DNA from: DAISVY01 sp036826635
Lineage (GTDB): Bacteria > Zixibacteria > MSB-5A5 > GN15 > FEB-12
DNA: 64,000 nt
Assembly: GCA_036826635.1 (NCBI GenBank)
Contig: DAISVY010000006.1
Coordinates: forward strand, 62,001 to 126,000
Direction of reading: 5' to 3'
The notes below the pieces were generated by a model. The model worked only from the letters and a program-made list of their open reading frames with translations, was not told the origin of the DNA and searched no databases. Positions 8,467-16,965 of the stretch are shown here, in pieces. Numbering within the stretch: position 1 is the stretch's first letter; each line of letters begins with the position of its first letter. A program made the position numbers and the translations under genes.

Positions 8467-8979
8467 TTATATCGAAAATCTCCAGCCACAGTAGTGCTTG
8501 TCGCCGGCTTCGGGATCGGGCGGAGCGCAGATAACCTCGGTTTTGATACGCTCGTCGATGGTGCTGGCAAAACCGGTATACTCCACCACGCCGACCGATT
8601 TACACGGGAAGAGCGTCATGTTCTTGCGCTTGCGAGCCGATTGCACCCGGCAATCGACCATGTAGAAGTCAAACGAGTTTTCGGTCTCGTTGCGGATTTC
8701 CTGTTCGTTCAAAACGGCGTACAGCCGGTATCCCAGCGCCTTTTTCAAACCCGCCAGACCGCTGTTGGGGGGGATATCGTGCCGGGCCATAATCCGTTTG
8801 GCCTCAATGACGGTGAAGCGCTCCCAGGCCTCAATGTCAAGCCTGATAGCCTCGTCAATCCCGTGCGCTCTTTCCACGGCCTGAAACCACAGACCATCGT
8901 GGGCCAGCCAGTTCCTGGCGAAATCGGTCAGCATTTTTACCAGCACTTCACGATCAAGTCCCTCGAGTTGAGAAATCAT
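8467..8979 (-). CDS. DUF6125 family protein
   Basis: 170 residues from the ATG at 8979. This start is supported by a strong Shine-Dalgarno (GGAGGAGG four bases upstream of the ATG region); an upstream frame extension is unlikely. The N-terminal half (LVKMLTDFARNWLAHDGLWFQAVE, then EAIRLDIEAWERFTVIEAKRIM) is the conserved helical region of the DUF6125 family of small cytosolic proteins; the C-terminal half holds several conserved-type Cys and His (MVDCRVQSARKR, HYCGWRF). Function is unknown, although related families have been compared to L-2-amino-thiazoline-4-carboxylate hydrolase. It is divergent from the subtilisin gene. Confidence 0.7.
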   Translation of the reverse strand: MISQLEGLDREVLVKMLTDFARNWLAHDGLWFQAVERAHGIDEAIRLDIEAWERFTVIEAKRIMARHDIPPNSGLAGLKKALGYRLYAVLNEQEIRNETENSFDFYMVDCRVQSARKRKNMTLFPCKSVGVVEYTGFASTIDERIKTEVICAPPDPEAGDKHYCGWRFSI

Positions 8980-9009
8980 GCCTCCTCCTTTATTGCCTCG
9001 GAATGTCCC

Positions 9010-9037
9010 ACTATACAAAACCGGCCGCCTTTACAAA
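9010..9037 (-). promoter_or_regulatory. possible sigma70-type promoter for the DUF6125 gene
   Basis: On the minus strand a TATAGT -10 (plus 9010-9015) is preceded by TTGTAA or TTTGTA (9031-9037) with a 15-16 bp spacer. It lies 31 bp upstream of the ATG at 8979. The -35 is weak, so this is tentative. Confidence 0.35.
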
Positions 9038-9134
9038 AGAACGATATTGGCCTATCTTGCTTGAAGTCCTGCCTCCGGGGCTTTCTTGTTTGCATGAACT
9101 CCGGTGGTAAGTCGTCGTTATACCGGAGAAACCT

Positions 9135-12080
9135 ATGAGATTACTCGCGTCGTTCGCCGTAATAAGTCTGCTGCTGGTCGTTTCGCCTGATGTTCTTGCC
9201 GGACAACTCGGAGAAAAACTAACGGAAACAATCAGCACGAAAACACCCGATCAATTCGTGTCCGTCTGGATTCGGCTCCATGACAAACAGGACACGAACC
9301 GGCTAAGTAAAACCGTGGCGACACAGGCGGCGACCCGGGCCGAGCGACATCGGATAGCTCATGCGGAATTGAAACAAAGAAGCCTCGACCAGAACGACTT
9401 GTTAACCGAACTGGAATCCATGGCTTCCCGAAATCAGGCCAGAAACGTAAAGGGACACTGGATCGTCAATGTCATCGAGGCCGAGATCGAAGTTGGGCAG
9501 CTTGAGCACCTGGCCGCCAGAGAAGATATCGACGTGATTTACCAGCAACCGAAGATCGAACTGGTAGCGCCCGATATCGGCAAAGTTCGCACCGATCACT
9601 CGACAGCAACCGCAACCGTCGGCAGCAATCTGACTCATATCAACGCCCCGGCAGCCTGGAACGCCGGTTATACCGGTCTTGGCCGCGTGGTGTGCGCTTT
9701 CGATAACGGCGTGCTCGGTGGTCACCCGGCTTTGAAAAATAGCTGGAAAGGTAACGACGGCGACACGGCGGCGGCCTGGTTCGACCAGCTTTACGAAGGG
9801 TCTGCCCCCCATCCTTTCCCGGAAACGTACTCCTACTACTACGATCACGGCACCCACACCATGGGCACGATAGTGGGACGCGACGACGCTACCGGCGACA
9901 CGACAGGCGTGGCTATCGAAGCCGAATGGATCGGAGCCGCGGTGGTGGATATCGCGGGAGTCTCGGTGCTCGATGCTTTCGAGTGGGCGGCGGACCCGGA
10001 CGGTAACCCGAATACTATCGACGATGTTCCGGATGTCATCAATCACAGTTGGGGATTAATAATGTCGTCCTGTCTCAACATCGTATACGATGCAATCGAC
10101 AACACCGAGGCGCTGGGAATTGTCAACGTCTTTGCGGCCGGCAACGAAGGTTCAGCTTCCACGGCAATCCGCAACCCGGCCGACCGGGCTCTGGATTCGA
10201 TTGACTGCTTCGCGGTCGGTAATCTTCAGCATGAAGCCGTACCCCCGACGATCGCTTCCAATTCTTCACGCGGTCCTTCCCCCTGCAACGGAGCGATCAA
10301 ACCGAACGTAGTCGCGCCCGGCACCGATATCAGATCGACGTGGAATGACAGTAGTTACAACACACTAAGCGGTACGTCCATGGCCGCGCCGCACGTTTCC
10401 GGACTGGTGGCCCTGCTGCGGCAGAAAAACCCGGACGCCACGGTGGACCAGATAAAAACGGCTATCCTGAACTCCACGCAACGGGCCGGTTTCGGCACTA
10501 TCCCCAACAACACTTACGGCTGGGGAGAAATCGACTGCATGGCGGCGCTGAACGCTCTCCCCGGTCCCGATGGTCCGGACGTACGCCTCTATGATTTCAG
10601 CCATGCCCCCATCTCTCCGGGCGATACCGTCGCCGGGACAATCGTACTGACCAACCCGGGGACCATGGCCAGCAATGTTTCGGTAAGCATCACCGGAAGC
10701 AACAGCGATCTGACCATTCTCTCCGGCAACGCCTCTTTCGGTAATATCGCCCACGGGGCAATCGTGCGGTCGAATGATTCGATTCGGGCGATAGTTTCGC
10801 CGGGCGTGTGCGAGGGCAGCCAACTGCCTATTGAACTGAGCATTACCGGCACCGGCTACAGTGATATCACCACTCTGTATTTCGTGGTCGAACCGCCTTT
10901 GAAAAAATCAATCGCCACACACGACGTGGGACGGATCGAGTTCAGTCTGTCCAATTACGGCGTTTACGGCCTCGGACCGGACCTGGTAACTTCGATCTAC
11001 CCCACAGGCGGAGTGGGATTCACCTTTGACGGTGGCAGTAACGAACTCTATGAAGGCGGCATAATGGTAGGGGACGATTTCACCCGCGTCTCCAGCGGCT
11101 GGCACAACGCCCTGTTCACCCCGGACATGGATTTCAAAGTCGCTCCGGACGGAAATCTGGAATTCTTCGAACCCGGCATGACAGCCCAGCAAACGCACTG
11201 CATCTATAACGACAGCAACGCCCATGACCCGCTTGGCCTCGAAATCGAACAGGAGTCTTTCGCTCTGGCGCCGCCCAACGATGATTACCTGGTCATGCGC
11301 TACATTCTCCGCAACGTCAGCGGGGCCACGCTGTCGAACGTGTATTTCGGCTTATTCATGGACTTTGATTGCTATGATTACCGCTACAACGCCGGCGGGT
11401 ACGACACCGCCAGTGGCGTGACCTGGATTGCATACAACTCCGGAACGACTTCCGACCCGCAGTATGCGATCTTTCGGGGATTGAAACTTCTGCAGGGATC
11501 GGTAGCCGCCGCGGGGGCCATCCCGGCCGCGCCGTATTATCCGTGCGAGGCCAGTCCTTCCGGGCCCGGTTTCCCCACCAACGAGAAATTCCGCATCCTC
11601 ACCAGCGGAATGCAATACGCCTACGACTATGACAGCGCCAAAACGAACCTGTTCATATTCATAACCGGCGGACCGCTTAATATCTCGACGGACGGCTGCG
11701 ATACGCTAAGCTACGCCATCATGGCGGCGGATAACCTGACCGGATTGAAAGCCGTCGCCGAGCGGGCGCAATCAATCTATACGGATGTTGACGAGATTCC
11801 CCCGGTCGATGAACTGCCATCGAGGTTCGTTCTGCACCAGAACTATCCCAATCCCTTCAACCCGTCGACCGTGATATCGTTCGAGATGCCCCACTACGGT
11901 GCGTACACTCTGACTGTCATGAACCTGCTCGGACGGACGGTGCACAAGGAGTCCGGCACGGCCCGGGCCGGAACGGTAAATATCGAATGGAACGCCGACG
12001 GGCTGGCCTCGGGGGTTTACCTGTACGAAGTCAGGGTCGGGGAATGTTCCGAAACGCGCAAGATGATACTCCTGAAATAA
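9135..12080 (+). CDS. secreted subtilisin-like serine protease (S8) with type IX secretion C-terminal sorting domain
   Basis: 981 residues. Signal peptide at about 1-22 (MRLLASFAVISLLLVVSP), a propeptide-like region up to about 150, then an S8 catalytic domain with Asp190 (CAFDNGV), His238 (DHGTHTMG) and Ser415 (SGTSMAAPH), plus oxyanion Asn337 (AAGNEGS). Beyond about 470 come beta-sandwich segments, a long beta-rich region with no assigned domain, and at about 895-981 the FlgD-like/type IX sorting module starting LHQNYPNPFNPSTVISFE and ending with a Lys (RKMILLK). It is therefore exported by Sec, crosses the outer membrane by T9SS and is probably cell-surface attached or released. The gene is monocistronic with its own terminator. 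Confidence 0.93.
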   Translation: MRLLASFAVISLLLVVSPDVLAGQLGEKLTETISTKTPDQFVSVWIRLHDKQDTNRLSKTVATQAATRAERHRIAHAELKQRSLDQNDLLTELESMASRNQARNVKGHWIVNVIEAEIEVGQLEHLAAREDIDVIYQQPKIELVAPDIGKVRTDHSTATATVGSNLTHINAPAAWNAGYTGLGRVVCAFDNGVLGGHPALKNSWKGNDGDTAAAWFDQLYEGSAPHPFPETYSYYYDHGTHTMGTIVGRDDATGDTTGVAIEAEWIGAAVVDIAGVSVLDAFEWAADPDGNPNTIDDVPDVINHSWGLIMSSCLNIVYDAIDNTEALGIVNVFAAGNEGSASTAIRNPADRALDSIDCFAVGNLQHEAVPPTIASNSSRGPSPCNGAIKPNVVAPGTDIRSTWNDSSYNTLSGTSMAAPHVSGLVALLRQKNPDATVDQIKTAILNSTQRAGFGTIPNNTYGWGEIDCMAALNALPGPDGPDVRLYDFSHAPISPGDTVAGTIVLTNPGTMASNVSVSITGSNSDLTILSGNASFGNIAHGAIVRSNDSIRAIVSPGVCEGSQLPIELSITGTGYSDITTLYFVVEPPLKKSIATHDVGRIEFSLSNYGVYGLGPDLVTSIYPTGGVGFTFDGGSNELYEGGIMVGDDFTRVSSGWHNALFTPDMDFKVAPDGNLEFFEPGMTAQQTHCIYNDSNAHDPLGLEIEQESFALAPPNDDYLVMRYILRNVSGATLSNVYFGLFMDFDCYDYRYNAGGYDTASGVTWIAYNSGTTSDPQYAIFRGLKLLQGSVAAAGAIPAAPYYPCEASPSGPGFPTNEKFRILTSGMQYAYDYDSAKTNLFIFITGGPLNISTDGCDTLSYAIMAADNLTGLKAVAERAQSIYTDVDEIPPVDELPSRFVLHQNYPNPFNPSTVISFEMPHYGAYTLTVMNLLGRTVHKESGTARAGTVNIEWNADGLASGVYLYEVRVGECSETRKMILLK

Positions 12081-12101
12081 CCCAAGGCGAGAAAGTAATC
12101 G

Positions 12102-12135
12102 ACCGGCCGGACCTGCGGGTGCGGCCGGTTTCTTT
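12102..12135. terminator. Rho-independent terminator between convergent genes
   Basis: ACCGGCCG (12102-12109) pairs with CGGCCGGT (12122-12129) followed by TTCTTT on the plus strand. It closes the subtilisin transcript and abuts the stop of the opposing gene. Confidence 0.75.
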
Positions 12136-13258
12136 ATGTGTCACGATTGATTGTCGACGGCAGAAACGGGATTACCCGATACCCGAATCTCCGGTGCAGC
12201 AATTCGGCTTCGTCGGCCGTGTGACAGAACAAAACCACGGCCTCACGGGGAATCCCGTCCATGTAAAAATTACCTCGATGTCGGTATTCCTTCTCGGTGC
12301 GCCAGTCGCTTATCTTCCCTTCCGACTGACTCAGCCACATCAGATCGGGCGGAAGTTTTACCTCGTCCCCTTTCCCGTAATAGGCTACCGGGTGTATTCC
12401 CTTCTCCAGAGCGATTTGTTTTTCGATTCCCAGACCGTACGGCTCGAATGACATCCGGCCATAACGCGCCCGCCACCTCATCAACGGCGCAACTTCCCGC
12501 GGCGGCAGCGAAGAGAATGACACGACAGGTTCTTTCCCCGGCATGTTTCGTGACGAAGCCATCAAACGCTGCGAATGAACTATATGCGACAACGTATCGA
12601 ATCCAGAACGCGGCCAGGAAGCGGCGGTGACAACGGCCCGATAAAGATCAATAATGCGCTCGTCCGGCCAGCGATCATTGGTCGCCCGTGTCCAGTGGGT
12701 AATGTAGTCCGCCTCGAGGTCTTCTATTTCGGGATTAAGCGAGTCCGGAGAAATTACCAACGCCAACGGTTCCTGTCGATCCTCGTAAGGCACGACAAAG
12801 TCCCGGTTGACGATCATACCCGACGCTTCCGCATCGGCTATCAGAGAAGCCATGTTGCCTTCTCCGCGCACGGATACGGGTACCAGCAAATCGGCCAGTT
12901 CGACAACGCTTCGGTCTCGCGCGGACATCAGAGCCGTACCCGAGGATTCCCGTCCGGACAACACAACCGGGACAAATTCCGTCAGATGGGAATCGAGAGC
13001 GAACTGCCGCTTGAGAGCATCACGACGAGAGAAAAACTGCGACATCGATACGGCCGGCACGACCAGCTTGAGCGGGCATTGTTCCAGAACCGCCAGGGCC
13101 GTCACCAGTTCCCAGGTTTGCATGCCCGACGAACCGACCAGACCATACCCCTGCTTACGCAGCCAGGTAAGTGCGGCTACGGCTCCCCGGACCCAGGCGC
13201 TTTTACCCGATGGGCGAAGTGGTTGGCGTGAGAGCAGGACAGCGGCGAATTTCGACAT
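12134..13258 (-). CDS. uncharacterised two-domain protein: SLOG-like N-terminus and AbiGi/DUF2971-like C-terminus
   Basis: 374 residues from the ATG at 13258 (MSKFAAVLLSRQPLRPSGKS). The frame is open 47 codons further upstream, but that part looks non-coding. Residues 20-150 read like a Rossmann-type DprA/LOG (SLOG) domain: a glycine loop GYGLVGSSGMQTWELV at 37-52, a strand LKLVVPAVSM, and a later ARDRSVVELADLLVPVSVRG, the place where DprA-type proteins have their second phosphate-contacting loop. Residues 245-365 (VVSFSSLPPREVAPLM, ARYGRMSFEPYGLGIEK, GIHPVAYYG, then EKEYRHRGNF) follow the pattern of AbiGi and DUF2971 abortive-infection proteins. Both assignments are by eye and unverified. 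A nucleotide-sensing defence role is a hypothesis. Confidence 0.5.
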   Translation of the reverse strand: MSKFAAVLLSRQPLRPSGKSAWVRGAVAALTWLRKQGYGLVGSSGMQTWELVTALAVLEQCPLKLVVPAVSMSQFFSRRDALKRQFALDSHLTEFVPVVLSGRESSGTALMSARDRSVVELADLLVPVSVRGEGNMASLIADAEASGMIVNRDFVVPYEDRQEPLALVISPDSLNPEIEDLEADYITHWTRATNDRWPDERIIDLYRAVVTAASWPRSGFDTLSHIVHSQRLMASSRNMPGKEPVVSFSSLPPREVAPLMRWRARYGRMSFEPYGLGIEKQIALEKGIHPVAYYGKGDEVKLPPDLMWLSQSEGKISDWRTEKEYRHRGNFYMDGIPREAVVLFCHTADEAELLHRRFGYRVIPFLPSTINRDT

Positions 13259-13561
13259 AGTTGCAATTTCCCGGAAGCGGTTAATCCGACAAACCGTTTT
13301 TTTCAATAGTCCTCTTTCCGAAAAGGGAATACATACAACTTCAGCGCCTTCGGCAAGGAAAAAAGAAATATAGCCCCACAAACAGCGGAAAGGTGACACT
13401 GTTAAACTTGACAGTTCCCCCGAAGGATCGTAAATATAGTCGCAAGTATCATAAACGATGGGAACCTCCCAAGGTCAGCGACAAACCGTATATCCGAATT
13501 CAGCCCTGCGCTAACTTTTTTCGGTTATCGGATCAACCAGGAAAAGAGAAAGACAGTTGCC

Positions 13562-14284
13562 TTGGACTGGGTAAACAAACACCACTGGCCCCAAAATGAA
13601 CTACAGGCCCTCGCGTTGCAGGATGAACGGGCCGCCCTCGTCGACCTGACCGACAATACCGGGGAACCGAAACTTATCGCTGCCGCCGAAGCCGCATACG
13701 GCAACAATGGTCAAAGCATCTATGCCGCGGCGCTGGTTTTCACTTTTCCGGGCTTCGAAGAAGTGGACAAATGTTTGTATCAACAACCGGCCAGGTTTCC
13801 GTATATTCCCGGGCTTTTCTATTTCCGCGAAGGTCCCGCCTTGGTCGGTGCCCTTTCAGGTTTGAAGTGCGACCCCGATTTGCTGATGATCAGCGGGCAC
13901 GGAATCGCCCACCCGCAGTTTTGCGGCATGGCCTGCCATATCGGGATAGATTTCGACAAACCCACGGTCGGTTGTGCGCGCCGGCTGCTTTGCGGCTATC
14001 ACCAGCCGGTCGAGTCGAGCAGAGGGAGCGCTCGACCTATCAGTTATGGTAATATCGAAGTCGGGGTGGCCTATCGCAGCAAAGATAACGTTAAGCCCAT
14101 TTTCATCTCCCCCGGTCACTGTTGCAACGTAACTTTCGCCCGAAACATCACAATCCGTTGTCTTCTCGATTATCGTCTGCCCGAACCGCTTCACCAAACC
14201 CACCTGCTGGCCCACAAGCACAAGCGCTACCTCGAAAAAGAGATCAGCAACCGGACAAGTTCGGATGACAACCAAACCGTATAA
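13562..14284 (+). CDS. endonuclease V-like protein with altered catalytic residues
   Basis: 240 residues from a TTG start at 13562; no ATG or GTG occurs early in the frame. The whole endonuclease V fold is recognisable: FPYIPGLFYFREGPAL (wedge PYIP and Glu90), PDLLMISGHGIAHPQFCGMA, DKPTVGCARRLLCG, KPIFISPGHCCNV and YRLPEPLHQTHLLAHK. Endonuclease V normally uses two Asp and one Glu for metal. Here the first Asp is Glu43 (IAAAEAAYG) and the third, in the usual DGHG, is Ser111 (SGHG), so two of three metal ligands are changed. It may be inactive, altered in specificity, or only a binding protein for deaminated DNA or RNA. Confidence 0.8.
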   Translation: MDWVNKHHWPQNELQALALQDERAALVDLTDNTGEPKLIAAAEAAYGNNGQSIYAAALVFTFPGFEEVDKCLYQQPARFPYIPGLFYFREGPALVGALSGLKCDPDLLMISGHGIAHPQFCGMACHIGIDFDKPTVGCARRLLCGYHQPVESSRGSARPISYGNIEVGVAYRSKDNVKPIFISPGHCCNVTFARNITIRCLLDYRLPEPLHQTHLLAHKHKRYLEKEISNRTSSDDNQTV

Positions 14285-14425
14285 CCGGGAATCATTGCCA
14301 TATGGCCCCGCATCCCGTCATCCCTCCGCAAGATGTCCCGCACGAAATCACCCCGCCTCATCGCCGATGAAAAATCACCCCGGCATCACCCTTGTCATAA
14401 CCCCCGTTCCGGATTACCTTATGAC

Positions 14426-15910
14426 ATGAACACGATATGGCGCTTGAGCAAAACAACAACCCTGGCCATTCTGGTAGCAATAATTCTCTGTTCGCCGGGT
14501 CGGGCTCAGTTCTTCAAAGGGCAGGCGGTAACCTGGTCCAATTTCGATTACGTCTACTCGGTCGCCGCCTCGATGAGCCACGTCTATTTCGCCACCACCG
14601 GCGGAGTGACCCGATACAATAAACTCGAGAACCGATGGGAGGAACCTCTCACCGGGGCAGACGGTCTGGACGATCAGGTGGCCCAGAGAATATGGGTAGA
14701 CTGGTTCGACCGATACGTCTATATCGAAACAACTCTGGGTTACTATGAATATGACGTTCTGTTCGAGCGCTGGTATCCGATTATCGACCTCCCGGATTTC
14801 GACACCCAGACAAGCCATGTGGACCCGCCGGACATATTCATGCCTTCTTTTAACGCCAACTACATGGGACAGGGCAGGTTTATCGACACCTACGGCCGTT
14901 CTTTCCTTACCTCGGACATTCTGGACGACAACACCGGCACTCTCTGGATCGGGACCTGGGGATTCGGTGCGGCCAAATCGGCCAAGTCGTCTCTCCTGAT
15001 GGACCTGCTTCCCTACGGTCTCCTGCAAAACCGCGTGAACACGATACTGGCCGACGATACCGTCATGTGGGTATCGGGAGCCGTGTTCAACGATTCCAGA
15101 ACCGGTCTGACGGCTTTTAACCCGGAGGAGAACAGCTTTTTCCACGTTGAATCGGGGGTCGGTTTCTCGTTTCCGGCGGTCGATGTCAATTGCCTGGCGG
15201 CCGACAGAGACAAGCTGTACGTAGGCACACCGGCGGGGATGTACATTGTGGAACGCGGTCGCTGGAACGCCACCGGGCCCATAGGGCAACGCCGGGGACT
15301 GGCAGATGACAATATCCTGGCGCTTTGTTGTCATGATAACCTGCTGTTCATAGGTACGGCCGGGGGACTGAACATCATCGATATAGCCAGTGATTCGATC
15401 TATCAAGTCCACCCCCAAACCTTCTTCAATCATATCATCTACGATCTGGAACCGGTCGGGACAACGGTCTGGATCGCTTCCGAGGTTGGAGCTTTCCGTT
15501 ACCGACCCGAATCGAACAAGCTGCAACAATATCAGGACCCGAATCTTATCCTGACCTCTCGGGTTTACGATGTCGCGTCGTACGGCGACTTTATATGGTT
15601 TGCCTCGGACGCCGGGGTGGTAAATCTGAACCTTCAGACGGCGGAGTCCACCCCTTTCCGCGAAGTATCGATCCGGTTCGACAGCCGCGCCCTGGCGGTA
15701 AACGACGAAATCGCGGCGGTAGCCTCCGACGGAGGCCTGACACTGATCTTTCACGACCTCGAGAAACCATTCAGCCGCGAGTTTACCACCGGCGACGGGC
15801 TCCCGTCCAATGTCGTTTACAGCTTGCTCATGGACGGAGATTATCTCTGGGTGGGTACAGATCGCGGTTTGACCCGTTTCTGGTGGAACAATCCCAACCG
15901 TATCGACTGA
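14426..15910 (+). CDS. secreted beta-propeller protein (two-component regulator propeller-like repeats)
   Basis: 494 residues from the ATG at 14426, which begins a signal peptide (MNTIWRLSKTTTLAILVAII, cleavage after about residue 31, GRAQF). An upstream in-frame extension lacks signal character. The body repeats blocks such as DNTGTLWIGTWGFGA, DRDKLYVGTPAGM, DNLLFIGTAGGLNI, DFIWFASDAGVV and GDYLWVGTDRGLTRFWW, with the W(I/V)GT-xGG signature of Reg_prop blades, giving seven or more blades. Exported to the periplasm or surface; no sensor kinase partner is adjacent. Function unknown, perhaps a scaffold for a T9SS-type envelope complex. Downstream ybbR is on the same strand after 116 bp. Confidence 0.75.
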   Translation: MNTIWRLSKTTTLAILVAIILCSPGRAQFFKGQAVTWSNFDYVYSVAASMSHVYFATTGGVTRYNKLENRWEEPLTGADGLDDQVAQRIWVDWFDRYVYIETTLGYYEYDVLFERWYPIIDLPDFDTQTSHVDPPDIFMPSFNANYMGQGRFIDTYGRSFLTSDILDDNTGTLWIGTWGFGAAKSAKSSLLMDLLPYGLLQNRVNTILADDTVMWVSGAVFNDSRTGLTAFNPEENSFFHVESGVGFSFPAVDVNCLAADRDKLYVGTPAGMYIVERGRWNATGPIGQRRGLADDNILALCCHDNLLFIGTAGGLNIIDIASDSIYQVHPQTFFNHIIYDLEPVGTTVWIASEVGAFRYRPESNKLQQYQDPNLILTSRVYDVASYGDFIWFASDAGVVNLNLQTAESTPFREVSIRFDSRALAVNDEIAAVASDGGLTLIFHDLEKPFSREFTTGDGLPSNVVYSLLMDGDYLWVGTDRGLTRFWWNNPNRID

Positions 15911-16026
15911 GCACCGTCATTTGTCGTTGATCAAACCCGGCCTATTTCGTACTATAAGACACATTGAAACGCCGGGGTTGCAGAGTCCGGTGTTCCGAGT
16001 GAACAATAATGGCGATATAAAAAATT

Positions 16027-16965
16027 ATGAAATGGCTCTGGGAGAATTTCTGGCTTAAAGTCGTCGCCTTCATACTGGGGCTTCTGGTCTGGTTCCATGT
16101 CGCCACGGAGAAAACCTATAACTACGACCTGAAACTTCCGGTCTCCGAAATAACTCTCCAGGAAGGCCTGGCCCTGTCGAAAGAACCCCCGGACTCCATC
16201 GGCGTGGCGGTATCGGCCACCGGCAAAAAGTTGCTTCGGCGTGAATGGCGCAAACGCGGACTGAGAATAAACGCCAGCCAGTTCAAAGCGGGACGATACA
16301 GCCTCACTCTTACCCCGGCCAATACTTCACTGGTCCATCCCGCCGCCGACGTTTCACTCGACGAAGTCCTGTCACCGAGCTCGATCCAGTTGCAGATTGA
16401 CATGGCCTCTTCGGCCGAAGTGCCGGTGATGCCCGATTTGGAAACGGTGCCGGATGAAGGTTTCGCCATCGACCAGGATATCGAGGTGACGCCTCCCAAG
16501 GTAACGCTGTTCGGACCTCGCTCTCAGATCGGCCTGGTCTCGGCTATTTACACCGATCATCGTAAATTGACCGGACTGCGCAATAACGTAACCGTCGCGC
16601 TGCCTCTCGTATGTCCGCCGATATACGGATTCAGCCTGGAGCCGGAATCAGTGACGGTAACGGTGACGGTTGTACCGGTAAAGACGGCCCTGTTCGAGGA
16701 CATCCCGGTAATGATTTTCAACGCTCCCTCGAACGTGAGCGTGACCACCGATCCCGCCCGGGTGGCGGTCAAAATAACCGGCCCGCCGCAGGACATCGAC
16801 CAGCTCAGCCGCAACGCCATTACCGCGTCGGTGGATTACAACAAAACCGGTCCCGACGGCATGGCGGCCGTAAAAGTGGACTGTCCCCCGGTCTTTCGGG
16901 TGAAGTCGGTTTCGGCCGATTCGGTGAAAATGCTCACGGAGCCCCATGCTGACTCTCGGAATTGA
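16027..16965 (+). CDS. YbbR-domain membrane protein (CdaR-like)
   Basis: 312 residues. One N-terminal transmembrane helix (KVVAFILGLLVWFHVA, about 11-26) is followed by repeated YbbR beta domains, recognisable as VMPDLETVPDEGFAIDQDIEVTP-type segments with P-x-V-xLxGP (PPKVTLFGPRSQI, then DPARVAVKITGPP). In many bacteria YbbR/CdaR activates the diadenylate cyclase CdaA encoded just upstream, but no cyclase gene is adjacent here, so the link to c-di-AMP is not shown. The 3' end overlaps tsaD by 20 bp, arguing for translational coupling. Confidence 0.8.
   Translation: MKWLWENFWLKVVAFILGLLVWFHVATEKTYNYDLKLPVSEITLQEGLALSKEPPDSIGVAVSATGKKLLRREWRKRGLRINASQFKAGRYSLTLTPANTSLVHPAADVSLDEVLSPSSIQLQIDMASSAEVPVMPDLETVPDEGFAIDQDIEVTPPKVTLFGPRSQIGLVSAIYTDHRKLTGLRNNVTVALPLVCPPIYGFSLEPESVTVTVTVVPVKTALFEDIPVMIFNAPSNVSVTTDPARVAVKITGPPQDIDQLSRNAITASVDYNKTGPDGMAAVKVDCPPVFRVKSVSADSVKMLTEPHADSRN

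Noticed and set aside
13259..13399. N-terminal extension of the SLOG/AbiGi-like protein
   Set aside because: The extra 47 residues have no domain character; the ATG at 13258 starts the conserved-looking strand.
14414..15754. 446-codon open frame on the minus strand opposite the propeller protein
   Set aside because: It lies fully inside a plus-strand gene with a signal peptide and repeated blade motifs. The antisense translation has no family features.
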